A DNA stretch of 64,000 nt from Rhynchonema sp. JSB1_4 (taxonomy: Eukaryota > Nematoda > Chromadorea > Monhysterida > Xyalidae), in NCBI GenBank assembly GCA_030248065.1, contig JASAMV010007198.1, forward strand, positions 1 through 64,000. Reading direction: 5' to 3'. The translations under genes and the position numbers were made by a program. The notes beneath the pieces were generated by a model. The model ran no database searches and was not told where the DNA came from. It was given only the letters and a program-made list of their open reading frames with translations. Positions 26,174-38,733 of this stretch are shown here, one piece after another (the first letter of the stretch is position 1; each line of letters starts with the position of its first letter).

Positions 26174-29100
26174 TTATAAAAGTTTGATAATTCCATCAGA
26201 CAATCTCAGTTTGGCAGTTTTCAGCACTGCGCACGGCACGAGTCTGTTGAGAATGTCAGCTTTGGTGAAGTGAGCTGAAGATGAACCACCATATCCCAGC
26301 AGAGGCGCAATTGGAATCGACTTTGTAGTCCCGATCGGGTTGCTTGGATCCCTCCTTGTCGGGGCAGGCAACTGAGTGTTGAACAATGCACCGTTCAGAC
26401 GTTCTGGCGTGAAGTAGTCTGGATTGAAAAAAAATCAACGTACCAGATTATTTCCGTTCATGGCATGTAAAATGTTTCAGACAGAGTGTAAAACAGCAGT
26501 GACTTTCAGTTAGCAGTGCCGTTGTAAAAACCATGACAAAACAAATGGAGGAGAAGCGGTGCTCATTTCGCTCGAGAACATTCGGATGTGATGAGCGCAG
26601 CAGCCTGACACAACATGACGTTCTGGTCCATTCTCACAGCACCTTCACTTTTGCCAGATGCGGGCGACGGCTGTCCACTGCCGCTACTGGATGTCGTTGT
26701 GTTCAATGTTGTGTCGGTACTGTCGGCTTGTCGCATGACAATCCCACTAGCCAACACCTTGCTGCGTCGCAGTACCGATGGAACGTGGCGCGGTTTCGTT
26801 GGACTACTTACTGGGTTCGGGCGGTGCTCGATCGCCGGACGCAAACGGGTGCATGCTGCAAAATGTCCACATCTTCAAAGAACACAGCTTCGTCAGCATG
26901 CAAGCAGCCTATTCGTCCCTGATGGTGCCAAAAAACGGCACAAGTCAGGCTAGGTCAAATCGCCAAAAATATTAAAATATACATTTTTTATTCTTCTGTT
27001 CACAACTAATCTATATTATTATTATATTGTATTTAACTGTATTAGCAGTTAAAATTATGATGCATCGCAACTTCTGTAAGACAACAAACAATATACAATT
27101 TATCAAAACAGACCAACCATCCAGCGGACGCGATTTACTCGGTTGTGCTGCAGCTTCCAGTGTGACGTCACGAACACGACGAAACTGTGAAACATCAATT
27201 CGCGGTGCTATTGGTACTGGAGCCGGCACGATTGGAACCTAAATGTTGATCATAGACTGAGCTCGGCCGGTGCATGAACAGACGCGGCGGACAGCAAAAC
27301 ATGATTGTAGGGACGGGACAATTGATATCAAGCTTGGTGACCATGAAATCGAATCAGAGGTGCCTGGCTATTTTCAAGTGAAGATGTGCCCAGCTTTATT
27401 CAATATTGTGTTCGACAATACTAAAAGTTGTCACCAAACAAACAAAAAACAACTTTTACGCTGGTTGAACTGTCAGTGTGCAATGTACATCATGAACATG
27501 AACCACATACAAATACAAAAGTCAGATCGGATTATCTAGTTTCATACTGGCTTGGAAGAGAAAACCAACCTGAATAGAGTGGTCCAGCACGTGACTAGGA
27601 AGCCACCTTTTTATTATCGGCGCTTCAAGTGGTCGGCCCGGTCGACGTAGCTGGAAATAAACAACTTTGACAATCAGTTGAATATCAGAGTAATTACTAC
27701 AGTGCGTGTCGACACTTCTGTGGTAAAAACGGCTCTTAAATAAATACGTATCGTATCCAAAATAAACATCAAACTCACGCCTCTGTTTCCAGCACAACTC
27801 GTGCGAAAATGCACACTGCGGATATCGGCACTGGGGAATATTCGATTACAATACGCACATGTGAACGCAGCTTTTGTGCGACCGGTGGCTTGTCTGCGAT
27901 TACAATTCACATCACAATTCAGATTACTAGGATGACACAGCTGTCCAAATAACTGCATTAAGATCGAGTAATTTGACGGAAACTAAGATACAAACAAAAA
28001 ACAACCAACTCATGCATAACGGAGCCGAAGTGTTTTTGTATGGCCTCGAAGCGCGCCCGAGCTTCCTGTGTACGGAATCCACTAGTTTCTTTTTCCCTTG
28101 AGACCTTGTATTTGTCACGATACACAAGATTTCGGCCATAAACTTGCGACGGAAGATCGTCGTTTGTTGAACAGGTCTGTGGTTGTTCCTGAAAAAACCT
28201 GACGCAGTTTGTATTTTCCGATTATTCATGAAAGATTCTTAGCATATTTTTTCAGAAAATTGCAAAACAATGACAGCCAAAAATGGGAAACCAACGGAAA
28301 CCGTCGGTTTGAGCTCCAACTCTGGCGGACCATCCATGTCATTGTCGTCGTCAACGTATTCAGCACAACTGCTGCTGTCGTGCTCCGTCGATCCATCGCG
28401 CGTGGATGTTGGTGAATCTGACATGGTCATGTTAAGTTGACCAGAATCATCAATCACTGCGATGACTGTTTATGTGCAATGTATAGTAAATTTCCAAATT
28501 CGCTGCCGCACAGTAAAATACGCCCCGTAGTGAATGTCACGTTCTGAACCCGAACGCTAACAATGCACAGTTCTGAAACATTGCGCGCAGCTGCCTGGCT
28601 GGCTGGTAAGCTGCACGCGCGTCTGCTGCCCGAATGTTTCAAAAGTTGACATTCGGGTTTAGAACGTGACATTAACTATGAGGCGTATTTCACTGTGTGG
28701 CAGCGAATTTGGAAATATACTATACGTATTTGGTGCAAGATTTCAAGGTTCAACAAAAAATCCACAAACTAACCATTCTTGTCAGATTCAGTTTCATTGT
28801 CATCATCGTCATCGATAAACAAATTAGGTGATTCGCTTCGTTCCTTGTGGTTGTTATTGTTTGCGTCACTGACAATGGCATTGTCCGGCTGGGATTCAGT
28901 CGATCGAGGGCTTGCGTTTGCACAAGGCGGCCGTTTGGTCAAGCTGACAAGCTCGGCAGCAGACGTGATCGCCAAGGGGCCCTTCAAGCCGGTGCCCAAT
29001 TTCGAAACGATTTTGGTGGTGTTATCGAAAGTCTTGGCCAATGAACCGACAGGAGTGGGAACAAGTTTGATTCCGTCACTATCCAAACTGTCTGATCCCG

Positions 29101-31250
29101 ACGGACTCGGTGCTCGCTGCATCTGCGTCGTTCGTGGCGGTGATATCTGAAACAGGCAGTTTCTTTTCATTGTTTATCGGTACAAAAACAATTTGTATGA
29201 AACGCCGTGCGTTGGTTCATATATATGAAGCAGAAGCCGGAATAAGTCGGGTTCGGCCCGGTGTTGGTCACTCCTTTTTCACACCAAGCTCAATTCGACA
29301 AGCGTCAGGGTTGCTTGTTGACTGGACTGTTTGTGTTTATAAGTTCACGCTGGCAGATATTAGCCACATCAAAAAATCTCAACAGGCTGTCAATGGAAAG
29401 TCACGTAACCGATCACCAAATTGGATACCGACAAATCGGCCGCGGTAAAATCGTAGACCCACCGAGTGCGTCGCCGGTTTCGTATGCTTCTTGGCAAGAC
29501 CGGGCTCGCAAATGTTTCGCGTTGGTGGTGGTGGCACACATTCGATCACCGATGGTTTGCTGAGCAAGTTTTGCAGCTTCGGTCGTGGTTTTGGACCTGG
29601 CTTTCGGTGTGCCTTGGGCTCGGCGCCAGTTCCAGTGTCTGATGATACTTCATCAACGTGAGCCTTCTTTGGTTTGCCGAACAGAATTTGCAACTCCGGA
29701 TCCGACATTGTGGGTAGCTTTCGTTTCTTGCCTTTACAATCCTGAAAAACATCAGTTTTTTAGTCTTAATATTTGAATTGCACAGTGCATGAAAACGGCG
29801 GACGGGCAATTGAGCAAAGCACATTTGAGCAAGACCACTTTGAGCAAGTGAAAAAGAGCAGAGGCCAAAAGAGCAGAACTTAAAAACGAATAGGCCTAAG
29901 CCTATGCCCAAATACAAAACTAAGCATAAGTGTTGGCCTATGCCTAAGCCTGATACCTAAATCAGTCCAAGCTTAAGTCATTGGGACAAAATAAGAGCTC
30001 TGCTCTTTTGGCTCTGCCCTTTTTTCTTGCTTTAAGTGGTTTTGCCCTAATATGCTTTGCTCAATTGCCCGGCCACCATGAAAAGACAGAAAACGTGCCA
30101 AAATCTGTTCAGCTTCGGACGACAGCAAACGTCTCGTTTCCAGCGAATACCCATCCTGTCAACATGAAAGGTACGAATGAATGAAACCAGTGTCCAAACC
30201 GATCATTCCAACGCCTTGAAAAGAACAACGCACCTCCTGTCGATTTGCTATGCTGATTTTCCACGATTCCGAGTTGGCGTTACCCTCAGGTTCCAAAGTC
30301 AGAATCTTTCCGTCTTTCACCATCACAAAACAATCTGAAAGCAATATTTTGAAGAAAAACAGTAATTTATCAATCTCGCTCACTGCACTTGTACTGCTCA
30401 CCTGCATCTGCTGGTTTCATCAACAACTTTGATTTATCCCGCGGACTTTTTATTTTCGCTCTTGGCTTGCCTAAAGGTTTGGATTTCGCTATCTCAGACA
30501 GACCAGTCGCTATGAACGGCGCTGATTCAATTTGTTTAGCTGATGGTGATGTTTCATGGCACTCAATGCATGTGCCTGTAAAGTTTGAAAAAAGTTGGTT
30601 ACGGTAGGCGATGGAAGTCAATTTTAAAAAGACCTTTGTTCTTTACTGGCACTGACGTCACCGGCTCGGTTTTCTTTTTCTGCAATTCAACAGCAGAGTC
30701 CTCAATCAGTTTGAGAATCTCTCGCTTTAGCTGTTCTTCTTCTTCAGAACGACTGATGATCTGGGCAGCTGAAGTTCAAGATCAATAAATGAAAATGAAG
30801 TTTATTTTACATTCGTGTAACATGCCTTCGAAAAACCATCCAAAATGATATCTTGACAAAAAAATCAAACCAACGTTTCTTTGCCTGCTGGGTTTTCTTC
30901 ACGGTGTTGCGTGCTGGCGGAGCGGTTGACGTCAAGGTCGGACTACATATAGTTTTCGATCTGCTGGTCTGTCGATCACCGGCATGTTTGCTTTCCTTGT
31001 CGCTTGCCGTTTGCTGGCTTCGCCGTCTCAGGCGTTTTGGAGCACCAACAGGTGACACTTTTGGTCCGTCAGGTTTAAGTGTCGTCGTTGTCGCATGTTG
31101 TCGATCTGTCGCTCCATCAACTAGAGGTCCTGTCGATTCGTCGGTACGTTTTCTGCGACATTCTTTCACGTGCGCACGCAGTGCCGGTGAATTGGCAAAT
31201 TTGGCTGAGCATTTCGGACACGTGAACACGAACGGTTGATGATCGGACAT
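26174..31250 (-). CDS. nuclear zinc-finger protein with acidic and AT-hook-like regions
   Basis: Fourteen minus-strand exons close in one frame: 31250-30858, 30760-30634, 30575-30402, 30334-30234, 30155-30077, 29731-29463, 29146-28774, 28456-28302, 28188-28021, 27952-27779, 27650-27570, 27238-27118, 26855-26580 and 26418-26174; 911 residues. Features: N-terminal C2H2-type finger (FTCPKCSAKF, HVKEC) at residues 9-31; basic linker; a KGKKRK nuclear-localisation-like run; KPGPKPRPK, AT-hook-like; an acidic run (DDDDDNETESD) and another (YVDDDNDMD); a second finger in exon 10 (FTCAYCNRIF, HFRTSC); RRPGRP, AT-hook-like, in exon 11; low-complexity Ser/Thr tail. I do not recognise an orthologue; chromatin or transcription role is inference. 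Borders of exons 1-2, 9 and 13 were chosen to keep phase and could shift. Confidence 0.72.
28482..28724. mobile_element. foldback MITE, TATAGTAAATTTCC termini, TA duplication
   Basis: Inverted ends: TATAGTAAATTTCCAAATTC at the left, GAATTTGGAAATATACTATA at the right, then GCAGC-GCACAGT-ACGCC pairs with its complement further in. 243 bp, inside the intron between exons 7 and 8 of the zinc-finger gene. Confidence 0.8.
29785..30060. repeat. degenerate GAGCAA and telomere-like repeats in an intron
   Basis: 29810-29875 has repeated GAGCAA(A/G)/GAGCAG words, mirrored by TTTTGCTC-like words near 30050. Between them 29890-29960 has degenerate GCCTAAGCCTATGCC units. It lies in intron 5 of the zinc-finger gene. 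Confidence 0.5.
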
Positions 31251-31588
31251 GGCTGCAACTACGAAGAGTACTGACGGATTCTGAAAGATTGGCAGAAGCT
31301 GCCGCATGACACCTGCTGCAAAGGCACGACACCTATCACAGGGATCCATCGAACTCGAAGACCGGTTCCAAAAACTGAGGTACAGGTCTTCTCTGTTGAT
31401 GGGAGAGTTGCTGATTAAATCGACACGTATTCGAGAGAACTGAATGAAATTGGTTGAAACAGTGCTGTGGCTACTTTGGCGGGTGGAGTGGGGTACAAGG
31501 GGAAAAAATCCGGGGCGGGCAGGGGGTTTTGCACCTGGAATTTTGGGGGAGGGGGGCTTTTTGGCCGGAAGGTACAGTATCTCCCGTG

Positions 31589-32510
31589 TAGTACTTGGTC
31601 AGGGTGTTGACGATAGATAGATTGGGACCCGAAATGTGTTGACGATAGATGGATGACCCAAGTCTGGGGGGTCGACCCAAACTTGTTGACGATAGATAGA
31701 TGGTGGGGGTACCCAAAAATCAAGGTACAGTATAGTGCACTAAGTAGGTAATACTGTTTAAATATTAACGAAAATGTACATAGATGCACTGCGCGATTTT
31801 TTGCCCATTTGGGGTTAGGGTTAGAGGTCGGGGGGGGGGGGGGGTACCCGACACCCGACATCTGAAAATACCCGACACCCGACATTTGAGAAAAAAAGCC
31901 GACACCCGACAGTTCCAAAAAAACCCGACACCCGACATCTAGTTTTTGGAAAAAACCCGACACCCGACACCTGTTTTTGGACCAAAAACAGGCAACTTTT
32001 TGCTCCTTCGCACCATTAATGCAATTTTTTGGATCAAGTGACTGAATTCAAGTATTTTCACACAAAATAAACACCAAAATGACACATTCTGCGTCTTCGA
32101 AAACATTTGGTTCGAAGAAAATTTTCCCTCAAAAATCTTTTCTCGGCAAAACCGATGTTTTGAACCGTAAGTGTCGGGTCCCAAAAAACCTGACACCCGA
32201 CACCTGGAGGCACCCGACACCTACACTTTTTTGGCACCCGACACCCGGCACCCGACATCTCTCTGACCTTATTTGGGGTAAAAAGTACCGATCTTGAGCC
32301 ATTTTGAGTCAAAAACGTCCATTTTGGGGTCGATCATTGTTGACCCCAAATAGACGTTTGCACCCAGAATTTGTTGACGATAGATTAGCCTATTAAGTGT
32401 TGACGATAGATAGATGAAATCAAAGTGTTGCCGATAGATAGATGAAATCAAAAAGTGTTGCCGATAGATAGATGAATCTGGGGGCCCCCACCATCCCCCC
32501 AAGTACTACC
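31589..32510. mobile_element. hAT-like MITE, family E, interrupted by family H
   Basis: Begins CGTGTAGTACTTGGTCAGGG and ends AAGTACTACCCTG, with TGTTGACGATAGATAGAT arrays on both sides. The flanking TATCTCCC is shared, though the left terminus has lost a base or two. A family H element sits in its centre. 31251-31588 upstream has a poly-G stretch but no recognised gene. Confidence 0.75.
31816..32271. mobile_element. hAT-like MITE, family H, nested in family E
   Basis: TAGGGTTAGAG at the left, TCTGACCTTA at the right, exact 8-bp duplication TTTGGGGT (31808-31815, 32272-32279). CCCGACACCCGACA repeats fill both ends. Confidence 0.9.
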
Positions 32511-32615
32511 CTGTATCTCCCCCTCAGAAGCAGCCACAGCACTGCCCACCGTTGTCGGAATTAAATAGTAATTCCAGTATCCTGGTCGGAATCACATTGA
32601 AAGAACTGACCAGAA

Positions 32616-33014
32616 CAGTGTTGGAGGGGGGGTAGCCCCCGGTACAGTAGGTACCCCCCTCGCCTGGTACAGTAGGTATCCCCCCGATGTTTGGCATGGT
32701 ACAGTAGGTATCCACCTGATTTTCACCCCGGTACAGTAGGTATCCCCTCAGATTTTGCCCCAAAAGTGCCAATTTTTGAATAAAATGGCCAAAATTAGTG
32801 TAAAATCAGTGGTTTTTGCCTCAAATTACTCAAAATTCGTGCGCTAGCGCGCAAATACTACGTTTTCACACGATTCCACACATAAGAAACACATTAAAAA
32901 TTTCCACCCAAAAATCTAACCCCCCTAACCTCCAAAGGTACATAACCCCCCACCCAGGCCATCGGCTCTGGTACAGTAGGTATCCCCCCTCCAGAGTACC
33001 TCCACCACTGGATG
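32616..33014. mobile_element. hAT-like MITE, family U (GGTACAGTAGGTATCCCC motif)
   Basis: Starts CAGTGTTGGAGG and ends CCTCCACCACTG; GACCAGAA occurs on both sides (32608-32615, 33015-33022), the right copy after four extra bases. GGTACAGTAGGTA units flank a GCGCTAGCGCGC core. Confidence 0.75.
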
Positions 33015-33346
33015 GACCAGAACAGCCAAATGAAGTAAAATTATACCGAGACAAGCGGAAAAAACTTCGCTTCGCGTCTTCCAAAACAACATCTCGCCCG
33101 TGTGGAATTGAGCACGCGTTCAACTTGGGGTTTCATGCACCTCATTCACTTCATCCCTACGACGGGTGACTTAACTTTAAAAACTGAGCCTGGCGGAAGC
33201 GATACTGACGGGCGGGGGCACAATATCAAGCGGAACTTTTCCGTACATTGTCGGAAATGGAACACGTGCACTTGCGAAATGGCACACACTTATAGTTTCG
33301 GAAACATTTCAGGGAAAAACGATAAAGAGCCGCAGTTAAGGCAGGG

Positions 33347-34157
33347 CAGTGTGGTTCCTGGTCCGGAGGGGGAACAGGCGGTACCCCCTTTTTTCGGAGG
33401 GGGAACAGACGCACCCAGCTGGGGGAGGAAGGACCCAAATTTGGAGAAAAGTCATTTTTTGAGGTCGAAAATTTGACCCATTTTTGCCCGTTTTTGGAAA
33501 AAATTCTCAATAAAAAGGGTATTTTGGCGATTTTTGACAACATTGACCTAAAAATCACTCATTTTATGCCTAAAAATGCCTATTTTAGGCTGAAATTTGC
33601 CTATTTTAGGCAAAAATTGGGGGAGCAGACTAGGGTTAGAGAGATGTCGGGTGTCGGGTGCCAAAAAAGTGTAGGTGTCGGGTGTCGGGTTTTTTGGGAC
33701 CCGACACCCGACAGCCGACACTTACGGTTCAAAACATCAGTTTTGCCGAGAAAAGAATTTTGAGAGAAAATTTTCTTCGGACCAAATGTTTCCGAAGACG
33801 CAGAATGTGTCATTTTGGTGTGTATTTTGTGTGAAAATACTTGAATTCAGTCACTTGATCCAAAAAATTGCACTAATAGTGCGAAGGAGCAAAAAGTTGC
33901 CTGTTTTTGGTCCAAAAACAGGTGTCGGGTTTTTTTCCAAAAACTAGATGTCGGGTGTCGGGTTTTTTTGGAACTGTCGGGTGTCGGCTTTTCTTCTCAA
34001 GTGTCGGGTGTCGGGTATTTTCAGATGTCGGGTGTCGGGTACCCCCCGACCTCTAACCCTAGAGCAGACGTACCCGGAGGGGGAACAGTGGGGCCTGCGT
34101 ACCATGGAGGGGAACAGGCGTACCCGAGGGGGACCCCCTCCCCCGGGAACTACACTG
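33347..34157. mobile_element. hAT-like MITE (CAGTGTGGTTCCTGG), interrupted by family H
   Basis: CAGTGTGGTTCCTGG at the left, GGGAACTACACTG at the right; repeated GGAGGGGGAACAG-type units near the ends. Flanks AGGCAGGG and GGACAGGG agree at 6 of 8. Internal sequence resembles families A and C. 33023-33346 before it holds nothing recognised. Confidence 0.7.
33631..34061. mobile_element. hAT-like MITE, family H, nested
   Basis: TAGGGTTAGAG to CTCTAACCCTA with exact 8-bp duplication GAGCAGAC (33623-33630, 34062-34069). Confidence 0.92.
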
Positions 34158-34319
34158 GGACAGGGGAAGCCCAAATGAGTTATTTTCGAGGCGTGTTAAT
34201 GTTAGCACGGACGCTACTGCTGCAGTGGTGTCTATGGGTGTTTTTAATGGTTACTATAACCAAATCGGTAAAACAAGCCACATTGACATCGCATTACCAA
34301 AGAATCGTGTGAAAAGAAT

Positions 34320-34550
34320 TTTGGGTAATTTGAGGTGAAAACCACTGATTTTACACTAATTTTGGCCATTTTGGTCAAATATTGGCACTTTTGGGGCAAA
34401 ATCGGAGGGATACCTACTGTACCTGGGTGAAAATCGGGGGGATACCTACTGTACTATGCCAAACATCGGGGGGATACCTACTGTACCAGGCGAGGGGGGG
34501 ATACCTACTGTACTGGGGGGCTACCCCCCAAATCCCCCCACGGCTCGTGC
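34320..34550. repeat. partial family U fragment
   Basis: Contains four GATACCTACTGTACC units, the complement of the family U motif, with the same A/T-rich core as 32616-33014; only one end is present. 34158-34320 and 34550-35060 hold no recognised gene; 34900-34975 carries an A/T palindrome of AAAAAACGG type. Confidence 0.5.
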
Positions 34551-35168
34551 ACACCTAATGTAATGCCTAAAAGGTACGTTTGGTACTATGTAGAGAATTC
34601 TACGACTTAAGATTGGAGAGCTTTTTTGAAAAACCTTTTTCTGAAAAAGAAAAATTTAGAAAAACCTTTTTACAGCTATGTCCCCTTGCCCGTGGGGTTT
34701 TTACGTAAAAGACGAGCGACAAGATCGTGGCACCGGCACCACCGAATCCACGAAAGGCCGGTTTGCTGTGTGGAAGACAGAAACACTGTCATCGTCATCC
34801 AATGGGGCGTAGTTCATCACGCGTTGGTCCGGCCCTTCAGGGCCTGCCTAAACCTATCAGTAAGCAAAGCAGCATTTGTTACAACTGTAGTGCCCAGTGG
34901 GTCAGCAATTTATATTTTTGAAAAAAAACGGTTTTTTCGGAACAAACCCGTTTTTTTTTCAAATAAATTACCAGTACTTCAGGAATTCCGAACGGCAAAA
35001 CATCCAATTTTTGGTATTTTTTTCTTGTTTATGACTTAACAAGTGCCGCGTGTGTATTGTTGCCCCAGTGTAGTTCCTGGGGGGGAGGGGGTTCTCCCCT
35101 CGGGTTACGCTATCTCCCCCTCAGGTGGTACACTATCCCCCTACCTCCCCCCTCCGGGTATACTATCT

Positions 35169-35536
35169 CAGTGATGTGGTTGGGGGGGGGTATGGGGGGT
35201 ATTACCCCCCAACTGCTTGGTAGCTTTCTTGCTCCGAAACCCTACCTCCCCAAACTGGCTAGCTAGCTTTCTTGCTCCGGTCACCAAGTAAAAAAAGTGT
35301 TGATTTTAGTGCCAAAATGACCATTTTATGGGCCAAAATGGTCAAATTCGTTCAAATTTTCTCACACGTGCACAAAAACACGCATTTTAAGGCTTATTTT
35401 AGCATAATTTCAACCTTGTTTTTGACTTCTGGACCAACACCCCCAAATCGGGGTACCCGGCTAGCTAGCTAGCTTTCTTGCGCCGGACCCCTCCAGCTAG
35501 CTAGCTTTCTTGCTCGGTCGGACCAACACATCACTG
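35169..35536. mobile_element. hAT-like MITE, family D (CTAGCTTTCTTGCTCCGG motif), nested in C
   Basis: CAGTGATGTGGTTGGGG at the left, CCAACACATCACTG at the right. Flanks TACTATCT and CACTATCT (7 of 8); the intact family C copy has CACTATCT at this site. Confidence 0.8.
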
Positions 35537-35541
35537 CACTA

Positions 35542-35920
35542 CAGTGTAGTTCCTGGTCCGGCGCGGCGGTTAGTGTACCTACCCCTTTTTCCGTGCGGCG
35601 GTTAGTGTACCTCCATGGGGGGGAAGGGGGGGGGAAGACCCAAATCCAGGAAAAAGTCACTTTTTGAGGTAGAAAATTTTTTGCCCCTTTTTGGAAAAAA
35701 TTCTCTATAAAAAGGGTGTTTTGGCGACTTTTGACATCATTGACCTGAAAATCACCCGTTTTAGGCCTAAAAATGCCCATTTTAGGCCTAAAAATTCCGA
35801 TTTTAGGCAAAAATTGAGGCGGTTAGTGTACCTGGCGCGGCGGTTAGTGTATTAGTGTACCTTGGTCGCGGCGGTTAGTGTACCTTAGGGGGGGACCCCC
35901 TCCCCCCAGGAACTACACTG
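35542..35920. mobile_element. hAT-like MITE, family A, intact reference copy
   Basis: CAGTGTAGTTCCTGG to CCAGGAACTACACTG, 379 bp, exact 8-bp duplication CTGCACTA (35534-35541, 35921-35928). The target straddles the junction of the family D element and its host. GCGGCGGTTAGTGTACC repeats lie at both ends. Confidence 0.93.
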
Positions 35921-36527
35921 CTGCACTATCTCCCCCAATTTTTGCCTAAAATAGGCATTTTAGGCCTAAAATAAGCATTTTTAGGCCTGTGTGATTTTTG
36001 GGCCAATGTTCACAGAAGTCGCCAAAATACCCTTTTTATGAAGAATTTTTTCCAAAAAGGGGCAGTAGGTCAAATGTTCAACCTCAAAAAAGTGAGTTTT
36101 TCCTGAATTTGGGTCTTCCCCCTCCCCCTCGGGGGTGCACCATCTCCCCCTCCGAAAAAAACGGAGGGTCCGCTATCTCCCCCTCCGGACCAGCAACTAC
36201 ACTGGTTGGCCCGAAAAAGGGGTGTGTTTTTGACTTGTTTTAGCCTCTTTTACTTTTCACTTTTTTAGCCTCTTTTACTGGCGGATAGTTATAAAAAACC
36301 GAAAAAACCGGGTCCATCTGGGACGTGAAAAAAAACCGAAAAAACCTCAGCCTCCGGGAAACATCGGTCTTTTTTCACTAAATTTTCCAATTTTTGACAG
36401 AAGTTGGGAAATATTTTTGTTCAGAACAACTTTGGCTTAGCGCGGGCGATGTCAATGTGGCTTGTTTCAACTATTTTAGTCACAATAAGCATCAAAGTAC
36501 CCACAGACCACTGTGGTGTGTCTGTGC

Positions 36528-37002
36528 CAGTGTAGTACTTGGTCAGGGTGTTGACGATAGATAGATTGGGACCCGAAATGTGTTGACGATAGATAGATGA
36601 CCCAAGTCCGAAATCTGGGGGGGGGTCGACCCAAACTTGTTGACGATAGATAGATGGTGGGGGGGGGGGTCGCCAAAAATCAAGGCATAGTATAGTGTAC
36701 TAAGCAGGTAATAATGTGTAAATATTAATGAAAATGTACTTAGATGTACTAAATCCGCGCGTAGCGCGCGATTTTTTGCCTATTTGGGACATTTTTGCCG
36801 ATTTTGAGCCATTTTGAAGCAAAAATACCCATTTTGGGGTCGAAATGTGTTGACGATAGATAGATTGTTCCCAGAATTTGTTGACGATAGATAGATTTGC
36901 CCATAAGTGTTGACGATAGATAGATGAAATCAAAAAGTGTTGACGATAGATAGATGAATTTTGGGGGGGGACCCCCCCCCCACCCCCCCAAGTACTACCC
37001 TG
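36528..37002. mobile_element. hAT-like MITE, family E, uninterrupted copy
   Basis: CAGTGTAGTACTTGGTCAGG to AAGTACTACCCTG, 475 bp, exact 8-bp duplication GTCTGTGC (36520-36527, 37003-37010). Eight TGTTGACGATAGATAGAT units, four near each end, flank a CGCGCGTAGCGCGCG palindrome. Confidence 0.95.
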
Positions 37003-38191
37003 GTCTGTGCTAACATTACTGTGTGACAAAAATACCTTATTTGGGCTTCCCCTATCCTTACACACAGAGTTCGGTAGAAAACAAAAGGCAAAAATTTTTC
37101 TTTTTTTTCTGGGAAAAAAATGGTACAAAAAGAAAAGGAAAAAAATGCAGGAAAAAATGAAGCAATAGGAAAAAACGTTATTTTTTAGAAAAAAAACGAA
37201 AAATCGAAAGGAAAAACACATCTATCCAGCAAAAAATGAAATTTCTTCTGAGACGAAAGAAATGGTGAAATTGAGACGATTGAGAGAGCTTTCCAATCCA
37301 TTTTATTTATCATCAGTGCCTTTTTCTTGTGTGTGAAGTTTTGTTTCTTTTGTGTTGCGGCGATATCTTGCTGCAAGTGCATTAAAAACGATAAAATTTT
37401 ATGTTTGAAGCTCAGTCTGCTGAGAACATGAATGTGGTGTGGTGAATTGAACAGGTCATGTCATTGTCCTCAGAAACAGTTGTCTCCTATCATCTCGTTG
37501 TATGATTATTCATGACTGAATTTCTTTGTTTCAGCTCGGGATTAGGATTTTGGCATTGGCAGGCGGCTGTGCGACGACGAAAAACAAGGTCTACCCGTGT
37601 GTCACGAGTCATGCAAATAAATGCTGTTTTACAGACAAAAATAGCTTTTTTTCATCTCACACTGGCTGTTTTTTTCATTATGGAAAGAAAAAATAGCAAA
37701 AAATGGTCATTGAAAAAAGAAAAAATTTTTTTCCGTTTGTTTTCCTTTTTTCCTATTAGGAAAAAATGAGCAAAAAAAATTTTTTCCGAACTCTGCTAAT
37801 ATACTGCGGTTCTTTATCGGTTTTTTCCCGTTTTTTTTGGGTTTTTTTTCACGAAATATAAAGAACCGGTTTTTTCGCCAGTATATTTTTATAACATGTA
37901 GTTTCGGACCCTCAAGAAAATTTTTCGCCATTTCAGTTCAGACCGGAAAAACACATTTTTCAACGAAATATTGGAAATTTATCTAAATCCCAAGTTACAA
38001 CTGCAAGCACTCGAAAGATTACTCGCTGATTGGCTCCAGCAAGCGCTACCGTAACTCAGGAAACTTTATGATGCATCAAATCGTTTCGAAACCTCCGCGG
38101 TAATTTGAATTATGTGTCGGGAGAGTTACGTTCTGTTACGGTCCCGCCGCTGCTGGGCTCAGACATGGAGCTGTTTTTGGACTGTGGGTGC
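37003..38191. other. no gene seen; A-run and T-run rich sequence
   Basis: 37080-37240 and 37680-37860 are rich in GGAAAAAA and TTTTTTCC words resembling a decayed palindromic element. Short open frames lack coding character. Upstream 36203-36527 is similar, with GAAAAAACCG words. Confidence 0.4.
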
Positions 38192-38278
38192 CAGAGATTA
38201 GGATCGATGGTGGCAATACCGATTTTTTGACCCAAGCCAATACCCAATACCCAACAATACCCAATACTCAGGTTGAGA

Positions 38279-38718
38279 CAGTGTAGTGGCAGGCAGATGG
38301 TTGCAAGGTACCCTTGGGGGGGGATGGATCCAGATGGTTGCAAGGTACCCCCCTACCCAGCCTCCAGAAGGTTGCAAGGTACCCCTGGGGTCCGAAAAAA
38401 GGGTGTTTTTTGCATGCTTTTTTCTGCAAAATTGGCCGAAAAAATGGTACTTTTTTGCATTTTGGCCGAAAATTTGCCCAAAATAGCTATTATATGGAGG
38501 TTTGCGCGCGGAGCGCGCGATTTTTGGGGTTTGAGGTCGAAAAACACCCATTTTTGCCTATAAAAACCATAAATTGATGGTTGCAAGGTACCCTCCGGGC
38601 GGGGTGGTTGCAAGGTACCTACCCTTCCCCCCCCCATCCCCCCCCAAGGGGTGGTTGCAAGTTACCTACTCCTTAGGGGGGGGAATCCCCCCCCATCCCC
38701 CCCCCAGCCACTACACTG
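38279..38718. mobile_element. hAT-like MITE, family J (GGTTGCAAGGTACC motif)
   Basis: CAGTGTAGTGGCAGG to CCAGCCACTACACTG, 440 bp, exact 8-bp duplication GGTTGAGA (38271-38278, 38719-38726). GGTTGCAAGGTACC repeats at both ends around a GCGCGCGGAGCGCGCG palindrome. Confidence 0.95.
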
Positions 38719-38733
38719 GGTTGAGACCCAATA

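Larger units (their letters stand above)
35062..36202. mobile_element. hAT-like MITE, family C (TACACTATCTCCCCC), doubly interrupted
   Basis: Starts CAGTGTAGTTCCTGG and ends CCGGACCAGCAACTACACTG. With the two insertions removed it matches the intact copy at 61131-61518 from end to end. Start coordinate is good to a few bases. Confidence 0.8.

Noticed and set aside
31811..34060. Long C- and G-runs with CCCGACACCCGACA arrays read as a CRISPR-like or satellite array
   Set aside because: The units are imperfect, lack unique spacers of even size and sit at both ends of elements with inverted termini and 8-bp duplications, so they are MITE subterminal repeats.
36740..37221. Open frame rich in Phe/Ser on the minus strand
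   Set aside because: Half is family E MITE and the rest A/T-run sequence; no conserved features.
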